A stretch of 64,000 bases of DNA from Symbiodinium natans. Its lineage: Eukaryota; Sar; Dinophyceae; Suessiales; Symbiodiniaceae. The stretch covers positions 563,348 to 627,347 of the forward strand of contig CAJNDS010001835.1 of the NCBI GenBank assembly GCA_905221605.1, written 5' to 3'. The translations under genes were made by a program, and so were the position numbers. The notes beneath the pieces are model-generated. The model searched no databases and was not told where the DNA came from. It saw only the letters and a list, made by a program, of their open reading frames with translations. Shown here piece after piece: positions 20,610-33,855 of this stretch (position 1 is the first letter of the stretch; each line of letters opens with the position of its first letter).

Positions 20610-23239
20610 GTTTTTCCTGGTTATTTTGGATGAGCGCTTCTTGTATGTTCATGAGGCTGCGCTGAAATCTCGCACAAGGCCAAGGCACGGTGCAGCATGG
20701 TCACAGGGGCCCTCTAGAAAACAATCCCGTGATATCCGAACGGCCAGACATCTGCACGTCCAGGTGTTATTGCTAATGAGCTATACAGCTGCAACTACAT
20801 GTTGGCGAGTGCCGGAAGATGGCTAGTAAACCTGCACATACTCTTGCAGTCGCCCGAGAACTGGAAAGGCCCGGCAAGTACGAAACTAGCCCCAGAGCCG
20901 CGCGGTCCTCCATGGTCCGGAACACCCACCAGAATCCATCCCAACCGGCCCCGAAACCCAACCCTTACAGGGGCATCACTGGCAGCGGCCGGCAGGTTGA
21001 AGGCTTCAGGGGTTCGGGATCATGTAGCGAAGACAGCAGCTGTTTCTAGCTGTACGTGACCTGTGGGTGGTCGTTGAAGGCGAAAGAAAGGTGTCAAGCC
21101 GCGTTCGCCGGTGTTGGAGCAGGCAGCTTGGCCAGATTTGGTCAGCAACGCATGTACACAAGCTCTTTGCTATCAGCCACACTATGGAGCATAGGCCGCA
21201 GAGGAGTCCCTGTATTCCTTCCTAAGCTGTTGACGAGAAGCTCCGCGATGTCCACAGCAAGAGTGCGAGATGTCGGCCCAAGTTGAAATCCGCCCTTTTT
21301 GTGCGTTTTAAGTCACTGCGTCGATCCAGCAAGCGTCAACCTGCGTCCATAAAACCGCTAAAGTTGGGGGTCCAGTTCCAGTTCGGGGGCTCAGTGCTGT
21401 GGATGGTGAGTTTTGCCTTTCGGGGAACGAGGTCGCCCTAAACACGCGGCCCCGGGGAGACGCTTAAGGAAAAGGCAGAGTCGAGACATCGCCTGGACGA
21501 GGCCAAGGAAGAGGCTTCGCGGCCGAGCCGAAAAGGGGGGAACACGAATGCCCCGGATGTCCTCAAGGCTGCATCCAGTAAATGAAGGACATCGGGACAT
21601 ATCGGGACGACCGGGTGCTGATGTCTCACCCCCAGAGACCGGCGAGGACGGCAAAGCTCCTCGAGACAACCGACGATCTCAGCGTGGTTCGAATGTTCCT
21701 ACTAGTATGGTCGGGTAGTGACCGGGTAGTGCCACAAGAGAAGAGAAAGAAGTGGAACAGGGGAAACGCAGACGAAGAGAGATGGGCTCCCAGCTTGATG
21801 CCCGAGAAGAAGCCACCCTCCTCCTCGTCGTCGTCCACAGACAATGGAACACGCAAATCCCGGGCCAAGCCTAGTCGCATGTCGGGAAAGGCAACAGCGG
21901 TGTAGTATGCAGACGCGCTCCGCCGTCTCGTACGGCACCAGTGACAACAAACCTAGATGCTTGTCGCGGCAAGGACGTCCGCCAGTCAAATGCGCAGAAG
22001 ACGGAAGCCAACTTCCGCCTGAGCAAAACAACATGCCCCCGAGGAGCGCCCGGATTTCGGGTAGGCAAAGGAGAAGAAGGTAAACAGCAACCGGTAAAGC
22101 ACAAGCTCCACGTAATGCTCCTGGGCACACATATGCGATAAAAAAGGAAGGGAGCGAGCAATATATGAACAGTTCTTTGTGTGCCGATGGATCCAGGCGG
22201 AATTCTGGTCGGGGCTGCGACCGTATTGCTGGCTCATCATGCTTCCGACACACCCGATGTGTTCTTGAAGCATCTCCCGCTTCGCCGGTACGATCTCCCG
22301 CTTCGCCGGTATGTCCTCTGGCTCTTTGCTGGCTTTGGTGGCTGGTTGTCCGGCTTGCTCTTGACTCTGCTGCTTCTCAACTGGCATGTTGCATTGCTTA
22401 GCTGTGTCATCTTTTCTTGAACCCGTGCTATGCATCTGCCTTAGACTTGGAGTGGGTGAGCACCGTCGCTCCGCGACAGCACCACATCACAACCCTGTCG
22501 TATTGTAGGGAGCTTCCCCTGGCTTGCCATGATTGTTTTTGCTGGCGAGACTCCTCGATGAACGCCTGTGCGTCGGCGTGACTGCATGGGGTAAGATCTT
22601 CGGGCTGGACCCCTATACTCGCGAAGAAGGAAGAAGAACAACAAAGAGTAGGACGGAGGCCGGATGTGGCATGAGTCGTCCGAACGGCTGAGTGCCGAAA
22701 TTTTGTGGCGAGGTCTCAGAGACGCCCCCATCGCCGTTGAGCAGAGCAAATGTGATGGACGGGAGTTTGGAGGTTGGAAAGCAGACGTGTCGGTGTCATT
22801 TCAAGCATCCGCAGCTAATTAATGCCAATGCAACGAGTCGAACGGGTCAATATGGCTAACCACCTGCCGTTCATGCTCAACAAACCCCCGTACCCCCTGA
22901 TATTATGGTATTATAGTATATTATCCGGGGGGGGGTATTCAATACTAGGGGGTAGTGGCAGGTGCGTAATATTCGAGGGAGAGGATGAGTACTGGCCAGC
23001 GCCAGGTGCTTCTTGCCCGAGCTCCGCGGTCAGCTTTGGAGGATCTTGTGAAGCAGTCGAGACTTGGTACGTCACCAAGGAGTTGTTTTGGATGCGAAAG
23101 CAACCGAAGTGACCCTCTCTTGAACTTGAGTAAGGGAAGACCAGCGTTGTCGCTCCGTGACTCCGTGAATCGACAGGGGTCCCTCCTGAGGATCCGAGAG
23201 CGCTCCTCGCTGACGCACCTCGGATGATCTCGGGCTCCA
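20610..23239. other. stretch without a supportable gene
   Basis: Open frames on both strands at 20.8-22.3 kb are Arg/Pro/Ser-rich and overlap each other, as GC-rich noncoding DNA does. A 21-base near-exact direct repeat (ATCTCCCGCTTCGCCGGTA at 22272 and 22293) lies in it. A G-run and an AT-rich patch lie at 22905-22955. Confidence 0.5.
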
Positions 23240-23790
23240 GCTGTGGTTTTGGCCGTTTACACCACAAATAACATAAAGTACTGCAGAAGCCCCAGAAAAT
23301 CAAGCAGGTGTCCAGAAAATCAAGCAGGTGTCGTTGAGCTCGTGTTGCATGCGAGATGGCTTGGCCTTCAAGAAGTTTCGAGGATGGAGGATCTGCTGCG
23401 ACGCTGGCCTCCAGAGCGAGACGACCCAGGCACATGGGTTCCTGCGGTGGATGCGGATGGCTGTTGCCCTGAAACATCAGTTTGGATGTCCGATGCTTCC
23501 ATGCTGCGTATCGGTTTATGTCAACATGACGGCTGGTTGGGTGGTGTATGTTGCGAGGGCATGATGCATTGTTGGGTTTGCTGCTTGTGAGTAGTTTGCA
23601 AGCAGGTGCACTCGTGATGCGTCCTCCCGAATCTATGCCTACGTGGTTGGACGTTTGGTTGCAATGTGCAGCAGTGTTTGTGGTGACCGCAGCCTCGGTC
23701 AACTCCCCTAAGGTACTTGCTTCCATGTCCGCGCTCACCTTCGTCCTCTGCCTGCGTGGCAGACGCACCCACTTGCAGAAGATGGGTTAA
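23240..23790 (+). CDS. possible exons of a membrane protein
   Basis: A frame at 23375-23440 reads MEDLLRRWPPERDDPGTW. Another at 23548-23787 reads a hydrophobic stretch (ALLGLLLVSSLQAGALV), then WLDVWLQCAAVFVVTAASV and VLASMSALTFVLCL. The latter has up to three possible membrane helices and ends at TAA. No family match or clear splice sites were found. A perfect 20-base tandem duplication (23293-23332) lies just upstream. Confidence 0.28.
23293..23332. repeat. perfect 20-bp tandem duplication
   Basis: The 20-mer CAGAAAATCAAGCAGGTGTC occurs twice head to tail with no mismatch. Confidence 0.97.
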
Positions 23791-24898
23791 AACAAGCCTG
23801 CGTGATGCTTTGGCGGACCTTGACTGTTTTCGGACAAACGCTACTTGCACGTACTTCTTCATGAGCTCAGTGACAACAGGTGAATGGGGAAGAGTGGTCC
23901 TACGGGGCGACAGAAACCGAGGACCCCCCCGCAAGTTCGCGCAGATTAAGATTCTGCTTTGTCCGGGAAGGCTTGCCTCTCATGTCGCCTAAGTCATGAG
24001 TATGCCTTGGCTGACTAGGAGGAGCCGGGGGTGAACCGAAACCGGCCCAAGATGCACCCAGACCACCATTACAGGCACCGGGGATGGGTGTGGCAATATT
24101 TCTAGTTGAGGTCCTCAGACACAAACTCGTTTCCTCAAGCTTTGGGCGGCTGCTCTGAGTTTCATTTCCTGGGAGGCAAACAGTGGTGATGCCCCACACG
24201 CAGCTCACCGCTGGGGGCCTACGCGGAAACAGAAGGTGAGAGAGGAAAATGGGAAGCTTCGCCTGCACAGTCGAGCCTAATCCGTCACCGACATGAGCAT
24301 TGTGCTGCAGTTGTGCCTTTCGCTCCCCTCAACATTTTGACGCTGGCTGTTCAGACTTACGTGTAGTATGTGCAGTATGTGCAGCAGGGTTCCTCTGCCA
24401 GAAGGGCTTGCAGCTCTGCGCACTGAAGGCCCCGCAAATTCAAGAGATGATGGAGCAACTTTCGCAGCAGTGTGTGCCCTCAGTTCGCCTTCAGAGCGAG
24501 CGTCCCAGCGACATGAGTTACACTTACTTACCATGGCCTGTCCGCAGTGTGTTATCCTAGCGATACTTCCCCGGAACAGGCAGAGGCTGAGAGGCATCCA
24601 GGCCTATGTTCGAAGCGACAGCCTTGAGCGTTCAACTTTGCGGCCCGAGCCTTTGTTCAAAGGGTCTGGCTACAAGCCGCATGAGCGCCTCAGTAGCGCC
24701 TCCCATGAGGAAACAAGTTGAGCTTGTAGAATTGTAGAATAGAGCCAGAGTCAGCAGTGGCGCGCAGCCTTTGGTATGCCAGACAACGTGGAACTCAGGG
24801 AGAACGTAAAAAGAAAGAAACATGCACATAACTATTGTACATGATTGGCGTTTAATGTTCCAAGTAGTTCGGTTAGTTGCAGGACTTGGGGCTGCAAG

Positions 24899-27800
24899 AT
24901 GAAATCCAGCGACGGTCATGCTCGCAGCTGGTGCGCTGATCTCTCCCTCGTATGGACATTTCCCCTCATAGCACAGAGTCTGAAACGACCCTTACAATCC
25001 GAGCAGGTGCCTGCTGTCCCTGCAGACCTCAGAGCGAAGCAGATCGTGTCACAGGCCCAGGCTCTTTGGCAAGCCGAGAAGGAGCGCGCCCTCGGGCTGG
25101 GGAAAGAGCCCAACCTTGAGCGTGTGTTCTGGAAGGTTTGCCGAAGAGATCTTGTCATTGGCTCGCTGTTTGGGTGTGCCAGTGGGCTTGTCACAACCGT
25201 GGCGCGGCCGTTGCTTCTGCAAGCTCTCGTGAACGGGCTGGCAGGTGACTTGGAGACTTCAAGGCTGTCGGTCCTAGCCGGTGCCCTTTGTCTGGCTTTG
25301 CTGGTGGAAGGCATAACCTTGGCGTTCAACCGCCATATGATCATGGGCCGCATTGGCGTCCGCTTCAATGCAACCTTCGCTGGCTTGGCGCATCTGCACT
25401 CTCTGAGAGTGGCGACGTGCTCTGCTCGTGCGCAAGATGCCCCAGACATCGGGAACCTGGTTGGCAATGACGCAGTTCGCTTCCAGCAGAACCTCTTCAC
25501 CCTCTCCTTGGTGCCAGGTGCTTCTACGTCTCTTATTGGAGGTATCGCAATCCTGGTCTACACGCTGGGCGCAGCTGGTGTTGTTGGTCTTGCTTGCATG
25601 ATTGGCATGCTCTTTCTGAACACGAGAATTTCGCAGCTGGCCAAAAAGGCAGAGAAGGATAACTTGGCAAGGACAGACGTTCGAATGCGCATTATGACAC
25701 AGATAGTCCAGGGCATTCGTGCCATTAAGTTCTGTGCTTGGGAGGAAAGCTTCAAGACAATGCTTTCCAAGGAGAGAGAACGAGAATGCATCCCCCTGAA
25801 ATGGTACCGAGTCTTGACGCAAAGTACCGTGCAGATTGGACGCGCAAACCCTATTGTGGGCTGCTTGTTCGCCTTCCTTCTGTTGGCCATATCTGCGCGT
25901 GATGACCCGGAGTCCTTCAAGCCCTCAGACATTTTCGCTGCGCTGAATGTTTTTTTGGCACTCCGGTCGGGCTTGATTGCCATACCTGAGGGGCTTATTT
26001 ATATGGCAACTACCCGTGTGGCAGTGCGCCGCCTGCAAGATTTTTTGGTCATACCTGAAGCGCTGCGACACGTGGTAGAAGAAGAGTCTTCCAAGGATTT
26101 CTGCATCCGAGTAAAGGGCGCCTCTTTCCGATGGCCAGAAAAGCCTTTGGGCGGCGAGATCTCGTCGGATTCCCCTGTGCTGGAGCGCTCGGCCTCCGCC
26201 CGTTCCATGAAGAGTGCGATGGCGCCGGGCGCAGAGCTGCTGATCGAGGATGTAGAGGTGCCCCGCGGCTGCTTCACGGCTGTAGTTGGTAGCGTTGGGA
26301 GTGGGAAAAGCTCCCTGGTGGCTGCATTGCTTGGTGAGATGCCCATGAGTGATGGGCTGGTGGAGCTCAGAAGTCGGCGCTTGGCCTTCGTGCCCCAGAA
26401 AGCCTTCGTGCTAAGTGGTACCATCACGGAGAACATCGCCTTTGCAGAGGACCCGAACGAGCAGGGCTTGCAGGCAGCCTTAGCCCAGTCCTCGCTCTCC
26501 GAGGATTTGACTCGGATGCCCAAGCGAGCGCTCACTGAGGTCGGCGAGCGCGGTGTGGTGCTTTCAGGGGGGCAGCAGCAACGGCTCTCCATTGCTAGAG
26601 CGCTTTACCGCCAGGCCGACCTGCTCATCGCAGACGATCCAATCTCAGCCTTGGATCCGATTGTGGCAGACGAGGTCTTCTTGTCCCTGAAGAAGTGTGT
26701 TAGTGAGAGTGGGGGTCGCCGCTCGTGCCTGATCGTGCTCAATCAACCCTGGCTGCTGGCACATTTTGACCATGTAATCATGGTTTCGGCGGGGCAGGTT
26801 GTGCAACAAGGGGTGCCTGCGCAGCTGCTGCAAGAAGATGGGCCCCTACGGTCGTTTTGTTTGGACTCGGGCTGCGACATTGAGTCGATGCTGTCCATCA
26901 AAATGCCACAAAGTGTGGACGTGACCCATCCAGTGGCTATGAAAGTGGAGAAGGTGCGGGAAAAGGATACGCCTGAGGCTGGTCCAACGGAGCTTGTTAA
27001 GGCAGAAGAGAAGCTGGCAGGTGGAGTGCCCTTGCGAGTTTTGGTCCGATACATCAAAGGCATGGGCTTTGCGTGGTTCGGTCTTTGCAACTTCCTGGTC
27101 CTTCTAGCCTACTGCACCTTAGGCTTCGTGGACTATTGGCTTGCCCTTTGGGTCGAGGCGAGGGAAGCCTACTGGACTGAGGGCAAGGTGTCGGACGACG
27201 ACTTGTATGTTGCTGTCTATGGGATTGCCGCAGCAACGTTTGTTGTTCTGATGTGCTTGACTTCCTACTGCTTTGGAGAAGCTGGTGTGCGAAGCTCACG
27301 CCATCTGCACAGTGAGTGCCTAAATAACTTACTGCATGCTCCGGTCCATTTCTTCGACTCCACCCCCTCGGGGAGAATCATGTCCAGATTTTCGAACCTT
27401 GGTGGCTTTTACAACGGACCGCCTTCCTCTCTAGCTAAGCAACTTCCTTTCGCCTGTTTTATGTCTATGTCGATTGGGCGTGGTTTTGCGTTGTTTGGCA
27501 TATAGCATGTTGGCACAGAGTAGCCAAGGAACGACATTGCCATAGTGGACAAGGAGATTCCGAAGTGGATTGACAACACTTGGCAACTTTCTGCCACGAC
27601 GCTGATGCTGTTTGTTCAGGTGGCAGTCTTGGTGAACATGATGCTACCTGTGGTCCTCACTGCTGCTTGCCTTTTCCTGGTGCAAATTCTTGTCGTCTAT
27701 CGCACCAACCGTGAGCTGCGGCGGTTTGCCAATACTGCCATGGGACCCGTCCTGACCACTGTGAACGAGTGCGTGAATGGGCGGCAAGTTATCCGCACCA

Positions 27801-29517
27801 TGGACGCCAGGGAGTCCTTCGAGAATCGCCTCTGCTCCAATTTGGATGAATACCATCGCTTCAGCTTCTCAGCTTTGGCATCTGTGAATGCTGGCGGCGT
27901 GTTTGCTTTCCTAATTTGCTTCGTTACAGCCAGCTCGACGTCCACAATCGTCATTATCCATAAGGACCAGTACCCACCCAGCTTTTGTGCGCTGGCACTG
28001 ACTTACAGCTTCCTGATGCCGTACTTCCTCAGCTTCGTGTCCATGACGATCCAGCTGCTTCTTACAGCCCTCACAGGCTCCGGTCCCACATGATGGCTAC
28101 GCGGCTACTCATGACTACTTAGGAAGTTTCTTGGGGTGAAATGTTGCGTAGCTGGAAGAGAGAGAGGGCTACCTATTCGGCTCCTCGCAGCCTGCGGAGA
28201 TCTTAGGAAGTTTGCACCCGTCTCGTTCTTGCCAAAACATGCCAAAACCATGTACGGATGTTTGGACCGGATTCTGCCCCAGCCTCCTTGGCTTAATGTT
28301 GGCTCATACCATCTCTGTCTCAGTTTCAGCGCAGGAAGGGTGGGAATGCCCCAAGGGCTCTACCATGCTCTACCCATCTGTGGTGCAGGCCTCGAGCGGC
28401 TCCTGCAGTATGGCGATCGAGGCATCCTTCCAGCCAAGCCCCTGATGGGTTTGGAGCATGAGCTGAGTAAGTCCACCAATCGTAGAGTTCCGGATAGTTG
28501 CGCATGATTCCTGAGGCCGAACCTCCCTGGCAGCTGGGCGAGGACCCCTCCGCAGCGTGGCCAGTGGCGGGCCGCGTAACTTTCGAAGCAGCGTCTTTGA
28601 TCCATCTGGGAAGCGTAAGATTGAAACTCTCAGGATGTTGGAAAGGAGTGGTTTAATGGCGGTAGAACTGTCGGCGTGCCCTTGTCCACCTTTCGCACAC
28701 CACGAAGCATCACAAGCCCCTTCGTTTCTTGAAATCCCAACCCAACCCTGATAACAAGAATTAGAAAGACAGAGCCCAGGTGTCCTTGATCTACAGGCAC
28801 GGCTTGCCCAAAGCTGTGGATGGGATCTCCTTCGAGCTTCAGCCAGGAGAGAAGGTTGGGGTGGTGGGCCGCTCAGGTGCTGGCAAGAGCACGCTGATGG
28901 TCGTCCTCCTACGATTGAACGAGGTGACAGAAGGCCGCATCCTCATTGATGGCCTCGACATCTCGAAGATCGGGCTCGGCAAGCTGAGGAAGGCCATTGC
29001 GGTGGTTCCACAGGAGCCCCTCCTCATCGAAGGGACGGTGCAGGAGAACTTGGACCCCTTTGGCGAGCACACGCGCCAGGAGCTTGCGTCTGTTTTGGAG
29101 CGGGTGGAGCTGGACTGCGGGCTTTTAGAGGCTCAAACCTCGGCCTCCACCCTCAGCCAAGGAGAACGCCAGCTTCTAACGCTCGGTCGGACCTTGTTGT
29201 GGCCTTCGAAGGTCCGTGTCTTTGACGAACCCACTTCCAACATTGACGCGGCCACTGACCGGCTGATTCAGCAATTCCTGCGCTCGCCGATCATGTTTGG
29301 CCAGTCAACGCAGATCACAGTCGCGCACCGCCTGCAGACGGTTGTAAGCTGCGACCGTATTCTTGTGATGGCAGGCGGAAAGCTTGTTGAAAGTGGTCCA
29401 CCTCAAGAACTGCTTGGTAGAACTGGCTCCCACTTGTCTGCTCTAGCAGCGCACGCCGGGGTGGAGCTGAAGCCAGTTCCCCTTGAATCTGCCGAGTCCA
29501 CGCGCCTTACCTTGTAG
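24899..29517 (+). CDS. ABC transporter, subfamily C (MRP-like), full length
   Basis: An ATP-driven membrane exporter of about 1300 residues with the layout TMD1-NBD1-TMD2-NBD2. Inferred exons: 24899-27393, 27529-28076, 28389 to about 28459 (or 28432), 28516-28587 and 28780-29517. The phases agree. Donors are GA at 27394, GC at 28077, GA at 28460 (or GC at 28433) and GC at 28588. NBD1 has Walker A GSVGSGKSS (about residue 464), signature LSGGQQQRLSIARAL (about 554) and Walker B LLIADDP. The catalytic Glu is Asp, as usual in ABCC NBD1. The H-loop position reads VLNQ, so its His is Asn. NBD2 has GRSGAGKST (about 1091), LSQGERQLL, VFDEPTS and VAHRL, so it looks catalytically complete. TMD2 contains FFDSTPSGRIMSRFSND and GLERLLQY, typical of the subfamily. 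There is no N-terminal TMD0. The ATG at 24899 is the first in frame after an AG acceptor at 24880-24881. The substrate cannot be inferred. Confidence 0.93.
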
Positions 29518-30008
29518 AGTCGTAGAGCACTGCAACGCAGTTGAGCATAGTGACTGCGAAGGCATGCAATTTTCTCTTTGATTCCCACTATTGGTAAAAC
29601 TCTTTAAAGTTGAGCCTCGATTTTCGATGCCTGGTGCAGATCTGGTCATAGCCGCGTCAATCATAGACTAGATCAGCTTCTCAAAACACTGCAGCCGCTC
29701 GCACCTTTACAATCGACCTCAGCTGCACAGGGCATTTGGGCAGAGTGAGTATCTGAGTAGAGGGCATCTCCTTGGCAGGTGGCATAGACTGGCATAGCAC
29801 TTGTGGAGTGAGGTGCCTCTCCGCCTTGGGCACAAATTTGTGCCTAGGCATCGCCAAGGCCTGGCGGAACTGCCGGCCCGTGGCTCCGATGCCGTCAGGT
29901 GCCATTTGGGCACCCTAAACAGACGTTCCTGCAATGACCCTAATTCGGAAAACCGCAGGTCGATCGGGTAGGACGTGCCTCCATCTGTGCGCGATGAGAT
30001 GCGCTGAG

Positions 30009-30660
30009 GTATCCGGGGCCAGCCTACGACCTGCTGCGGAGGCTTCCATAGGGCGGCCGGACACAGCTCACGCAGCGCAGCATCGCGTTGTGATGAGGAA
30101 CTGCTGTCACTTCGCCGACGACTTTTGCCAGCACCTCGGCCAGGGGCTCAGCAAGTGTGAAAGGGGGGACCTGGGATCAAACACTGAGATTTCTGTCGAG
30201 CACAGCTACAAGATGGCAGCGTAGGATCGCAATACGACTTCGCGCGACAGCTCTGAGGTGTGGGCCGCATCCCTCCTTGGGTTGTGGGCCAAGATCTCGA
30301 CCAGAATTGACCGCAAGCAAGTCTGAAGCATGTCCACTGTATTTTATCATGTGTACGGATAATATAGTGAGGCTACGGGCATGTCATTGCCCGTCCATTG
30401 TTGAAATCTATTTTGTTCACCAATGTCCGCAATAACTTTGGAAGTCTTCGAAGTGCCGTCATCCCAATTAGCTTCCAATCGCGTGCTGCGCACGATTGCG
30501 AACAGGAGAGCCCGCCTTACCTTGCCCCCGAATGCCAAGTGGTTTCAATGTCTGATCTGCTCCGTGGCTTGCTTCAAGGTGTACAGGCTCGCCCGCATCG
30601 CAGCCAGAATTGAAAACTTTCTGCAGGCGGCTCATGGGACTTGTGATGCGCAGTTCTTTC
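30009..30660 (+). CDS. PPPDE/DeSI-type thiol peptidase, C-terminal exons
   Basis: PPPDE enzymes are Cys/His isopeptidases acting on SUMO or ubiquitin conjugates. Three exons join in phase: 30009-30041 (YPGPAYDLLRR), 30098-30158 (NCCHFADDFCQHLGQGLSKC) and 30579 to about 30626 or beyond (VYRLARIAARIENFLQAA). The first donor is GC (30042) and the second GA (30159). NCCHFADDF carries the catalytic Cys of this family, and the following LARI helix is the usual end of the domain in algal members. The N-terminal half, with the catalytic His, was not found between here and the ABC transporter stop 490 bases upstream. The gene may therefore be truncated or have unrecognised exons. The 3' end is not fixed. 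Confidence 0.7.
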
Positions 30661-32876
30661 AGTTCGGCCTTCCCGGTTGGTCTGCTTGCTCTCTCTCTTT
30701 CTCTCTCTTTCTCTTGCTGCTCATACGTGTACCCCCTTGGCTGAAGTTTTCAACATCGGTTTAACAGAAGAGCTGCATGATGAACAGACCAGATGTCAAC
30801 TTATTCATGTTCTTCTCTTGAGTGTGGATATCTGCCAGCCATGTGAATGTCTGAAGCTTGGCGTGCGAAAGCAGGCAGCGCAGCGAATTCGAACTCCATG
30901 CTAGATCCGCCGGGGGCCCGGGACCAGAGTCTTGATTCTAGGTGGCCCTTACCTCTGTGTAGGAAGACCTTCAGGGTGAAGGTTCCCATGGCTTGCAGTC
31001 ATCCTTGGTCTCTTGGGCCATGATGCCCGCCCATGAGGTCAGAGCAAGCAGGGCTCCGCCCTCCTGGCAAGAGCTCGAATGAGCGCTGGGCAAAAAGCTT
31101 CTTGCAAACATCCGCATGTGGATCGGAATCCATGGAGTCCTCCAGGGCCTTGTTCTGTGCATTCCGTCGTTGGCACTCCCGCCCGAAGAGGCAGCACGCA
31201 TAAGAATTCCTGAATTATAAGGACAAAGAACGCATTGGAAGTAGACTATGCTGTTACTATTATGAGCCCGTAAGCCCAAGATTTACTGAATTAGTGAGCG
31301 AGCAAGGGCGTACCAATAAGACCGACAAAGAACAAAGAAGTTCGTTAAATTGATAAGGAAACAAGTGAAGGATATGCAACATAATATTATTCTTGGCCTT
31401 GACCATTTTGAATTTGCGGTAAAACTGGTAGTAAAGTATGCTTCAAGAAGGAAATGAAGACATGAATGATCCGTTCGCTCACTACAAATGTTATATGTGC
31501 GGCCTGCTAGTATTTACCAAGAGAGTAGATGCACTGCGGATGGAAGAACTGAGTGAAAGATCCCAAATACTCATAGACCCATTAAGGCTTCTATGCCCAC
31601 CTCAGTACAACGATAGCCAAGGTTTTACGGGTGAACCAATGTGAATCATACATTGATGTTGTATCCTCGCGAAGGACAGGAGATGAATGCACTGAGTGAG
31701 CACGAAAAAGCCCCATAACATGGAGTGAATTAGGGCGTTGTCCTTGCAAACAGTAATTGAATTGCGGAGGCAAAATGCAATATTAATAGCGGCCCAGCAA
31801 AATGCCTGTTAAAGCCTGGTCTCTTTCACTCTTAACGTCGCCCACGTCGTACGTGCACAACAGTATTAATCGTAAGGGAAAAGACCCCCTCGCGACCCTG
31901 TTAACGCCTAGTCTGGATAGCACTCGTCTCTTCATGAGTCTTACCGCTGGAGCTAGCACTAGATTCATGGGGTTTCCCTAATGCCCTGAACTCTTGTGTG
32001 CGTCTACGGCATGAAGGCTGCCCTGCGCTTTCCGCAGCTGCTTGGATGACCTTGAGCTTCAGCTGTCTGACTCCTTGAAGAATATAGCGGACCGCGTGTT
32101 CTCAAAAAGCCATAGGCTCCACACGGCGGACGGCCCTTGGATGTTGTGGTGGCGCTGAAACTAGAGAACACACAAGCTCCAGTCAAGCCTACTGACTGCA
32201 TCGCAACCCCATGGCATGCAAACTCCCCAGGCAAGTTAAAATAGAGCTGACACATGAGCTGCAGCCCATGTTGCCTTTTGGTGCCCCGGATGCAGCTTCC
32301 GCACTGCCATTTGCAGGCAAGCTGTCGGGCAGCGCATGTGAGATTTAGCTGCTCGTGCTCCTGTTGCATGGTTGTGACGGTTGTGATTTAACAAGAATGT
32401 GAGGAAATGTCTCTGCTCCCAGTCCGAGCTTTAAGCTTTCAAAGGAAGCTTCTCAGGCGTGTTGAAGTAACTGAACACGGTTCTGATGTCCACATCTGCT
32501 CCTTGCTTTGGAACGGCGGCCGCTGGCTTGTGACAGTAGCCCCCCCCCCCCCCCCCCCCCCCAACAACTTTCAACGTGTTCCGCTGCGGAGTCGCGCCGC
32601 ATGATGTCACAAGCACGATTAGGGTGAAGGCAGTCAGATTGTGAATTCCAGCATGCTTTCAATGGCTCCCTCTGTGGGGTGCAGCATGGCAATCATACTG
32701 CTCGGCTACTCGCCGTGGTTGCTGCTGGGGCAGCACGCCACATTCCACGATGACGACTGCGAGCTGGCAACGGACCTTCCGGGCACCACAGTTCCTCGGA
32801 GAAGGAGTGCTTTGCGCAAAGCTGATGTCGCAGCTGATTAGTGAAAGCATGAGCATGTGCCTGAGGTTCCTTGGCA
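30661..32876. other. stretch without a supportable gene
   Basis: It contains a CTCTCTTT simple repeat at 30689-30715, an AT-richer stretch at 31200-31980 with no long frames, and a run of 22 C at about 32541-32562. Nothing recognisable as coding was found. Confidence 0.6.
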
Positions 32877-33855
32877 GAGCTTTCGCGCACTGCTGCTGGA
32901 TGGATGCGCGGCGGCAGAGGAGCTTTTGGAGGAGCTAAGTGGCGGGGAGCACTGGACCCTGGTCAGTTTTGTTGGAAAATGTGTTGTTACTTACATATCC
33001 TTTGTGCAGTGTTGATTCGTCTAAAGAAAGACGTCAAGACTGGTCCCTCAGCAAGTCGGCCCCGGCAACTTAAGGAAGGGGAAGGAGCAGTGTGAGCTCG
33101 GGGTGGCCGCCGCGTGTCTCTGCAAGGCGCGGCCCACAGAGGCCAGGCTTTGCATCAATGGCATCCGCTTGCAGCGGATGCTGGCGACGCGGTGGCCGCT
33201 ACTGAAGCTCCTCGCAGACATGCAGTCGAGGCAAGGAGGGCAAGAATCAACTTGCCATGGAGTGGAGCACCCCTCACTGAATTGGGATGATTGGCGCGAG
33301 CAGGCCCGGGGCTGCCCGGGTTTCAGCTGTGTGGGAATGGTATGGGCGCTGCTTAGGCGCTGCGCGTCCCAACGTCTTGGCATGTCTTGGCTCAGGTCAC
33401 GGCCTATGCTGAAGCTGCGCCCGCCTGGCTGCAGGGCGACGTTGAGGATCTCATGGGCTTGAAGTGCATATTCCAATTATTGTTACGATGAATTTCTACA
33501 TCGAGCACTTTCAGTATCACAACTATTTTCTTTATCATTCTTCTTCTTTCTATCCTCCTTGTGCGGACCAGGGTACGTGACTCGGTTCGAGCTTAAAGTG
33601 ATTGTTGGAGCTGCTTCCATCCTCCCTGACACTGATCTGATCTCTATGGCCGTTTGTGGAGTAGTTGCTCAGTTCCTACAGCCCCGGACCCTGAGGAAGA
33701 GCTGGGCAGAAGTTGAGCACCTAAAGTCACCAAAGTGCCACCCTCCTGGAAACCGAGAGGAGCCCCCAGAAGTTTTGGACATCGCGACAGCAGAAGCGCA
33801 GGGCCACAAGGCAGCAGCCCGATTGGGGGAACTTCGAAGCTCAAAGGTCCAGTGA
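32877..33855 (+). CDS. unknown multi-exon gene
   Basis: Candidate exons on the + strand. At 32877 to about 32960, after TTGGCAG, the frame reads SFRALLLDGCAAAEELLEEL and ends near a GTCAGT donor. At about 33091-33222 it reads CELGVAAACLCKARPTEARL and then INGIRLQRMLATRWPLLKLL. At 33396 to about 33460, after TTGGCTCAG, it reads VTAYAEAAPAWLQGDVEDLM. A last exon of about 59 codons, after TTCCTACAG near 33679, reads PRTLRKSWAEVEHLKSPKCH and ends with TGA 33853-33855. The first exons are helical and leucine-rich. No domain was recognised. The splice sites are good and no low-complexity bias is seen, so a real gene is likely. Confidence 0.5.

Noticed and set aside
22911-23768. 285-codon open frame on the - strand
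   Set aside because: No domain or composition typical of a protein; + strand frames over the same bases are at least as plausible.
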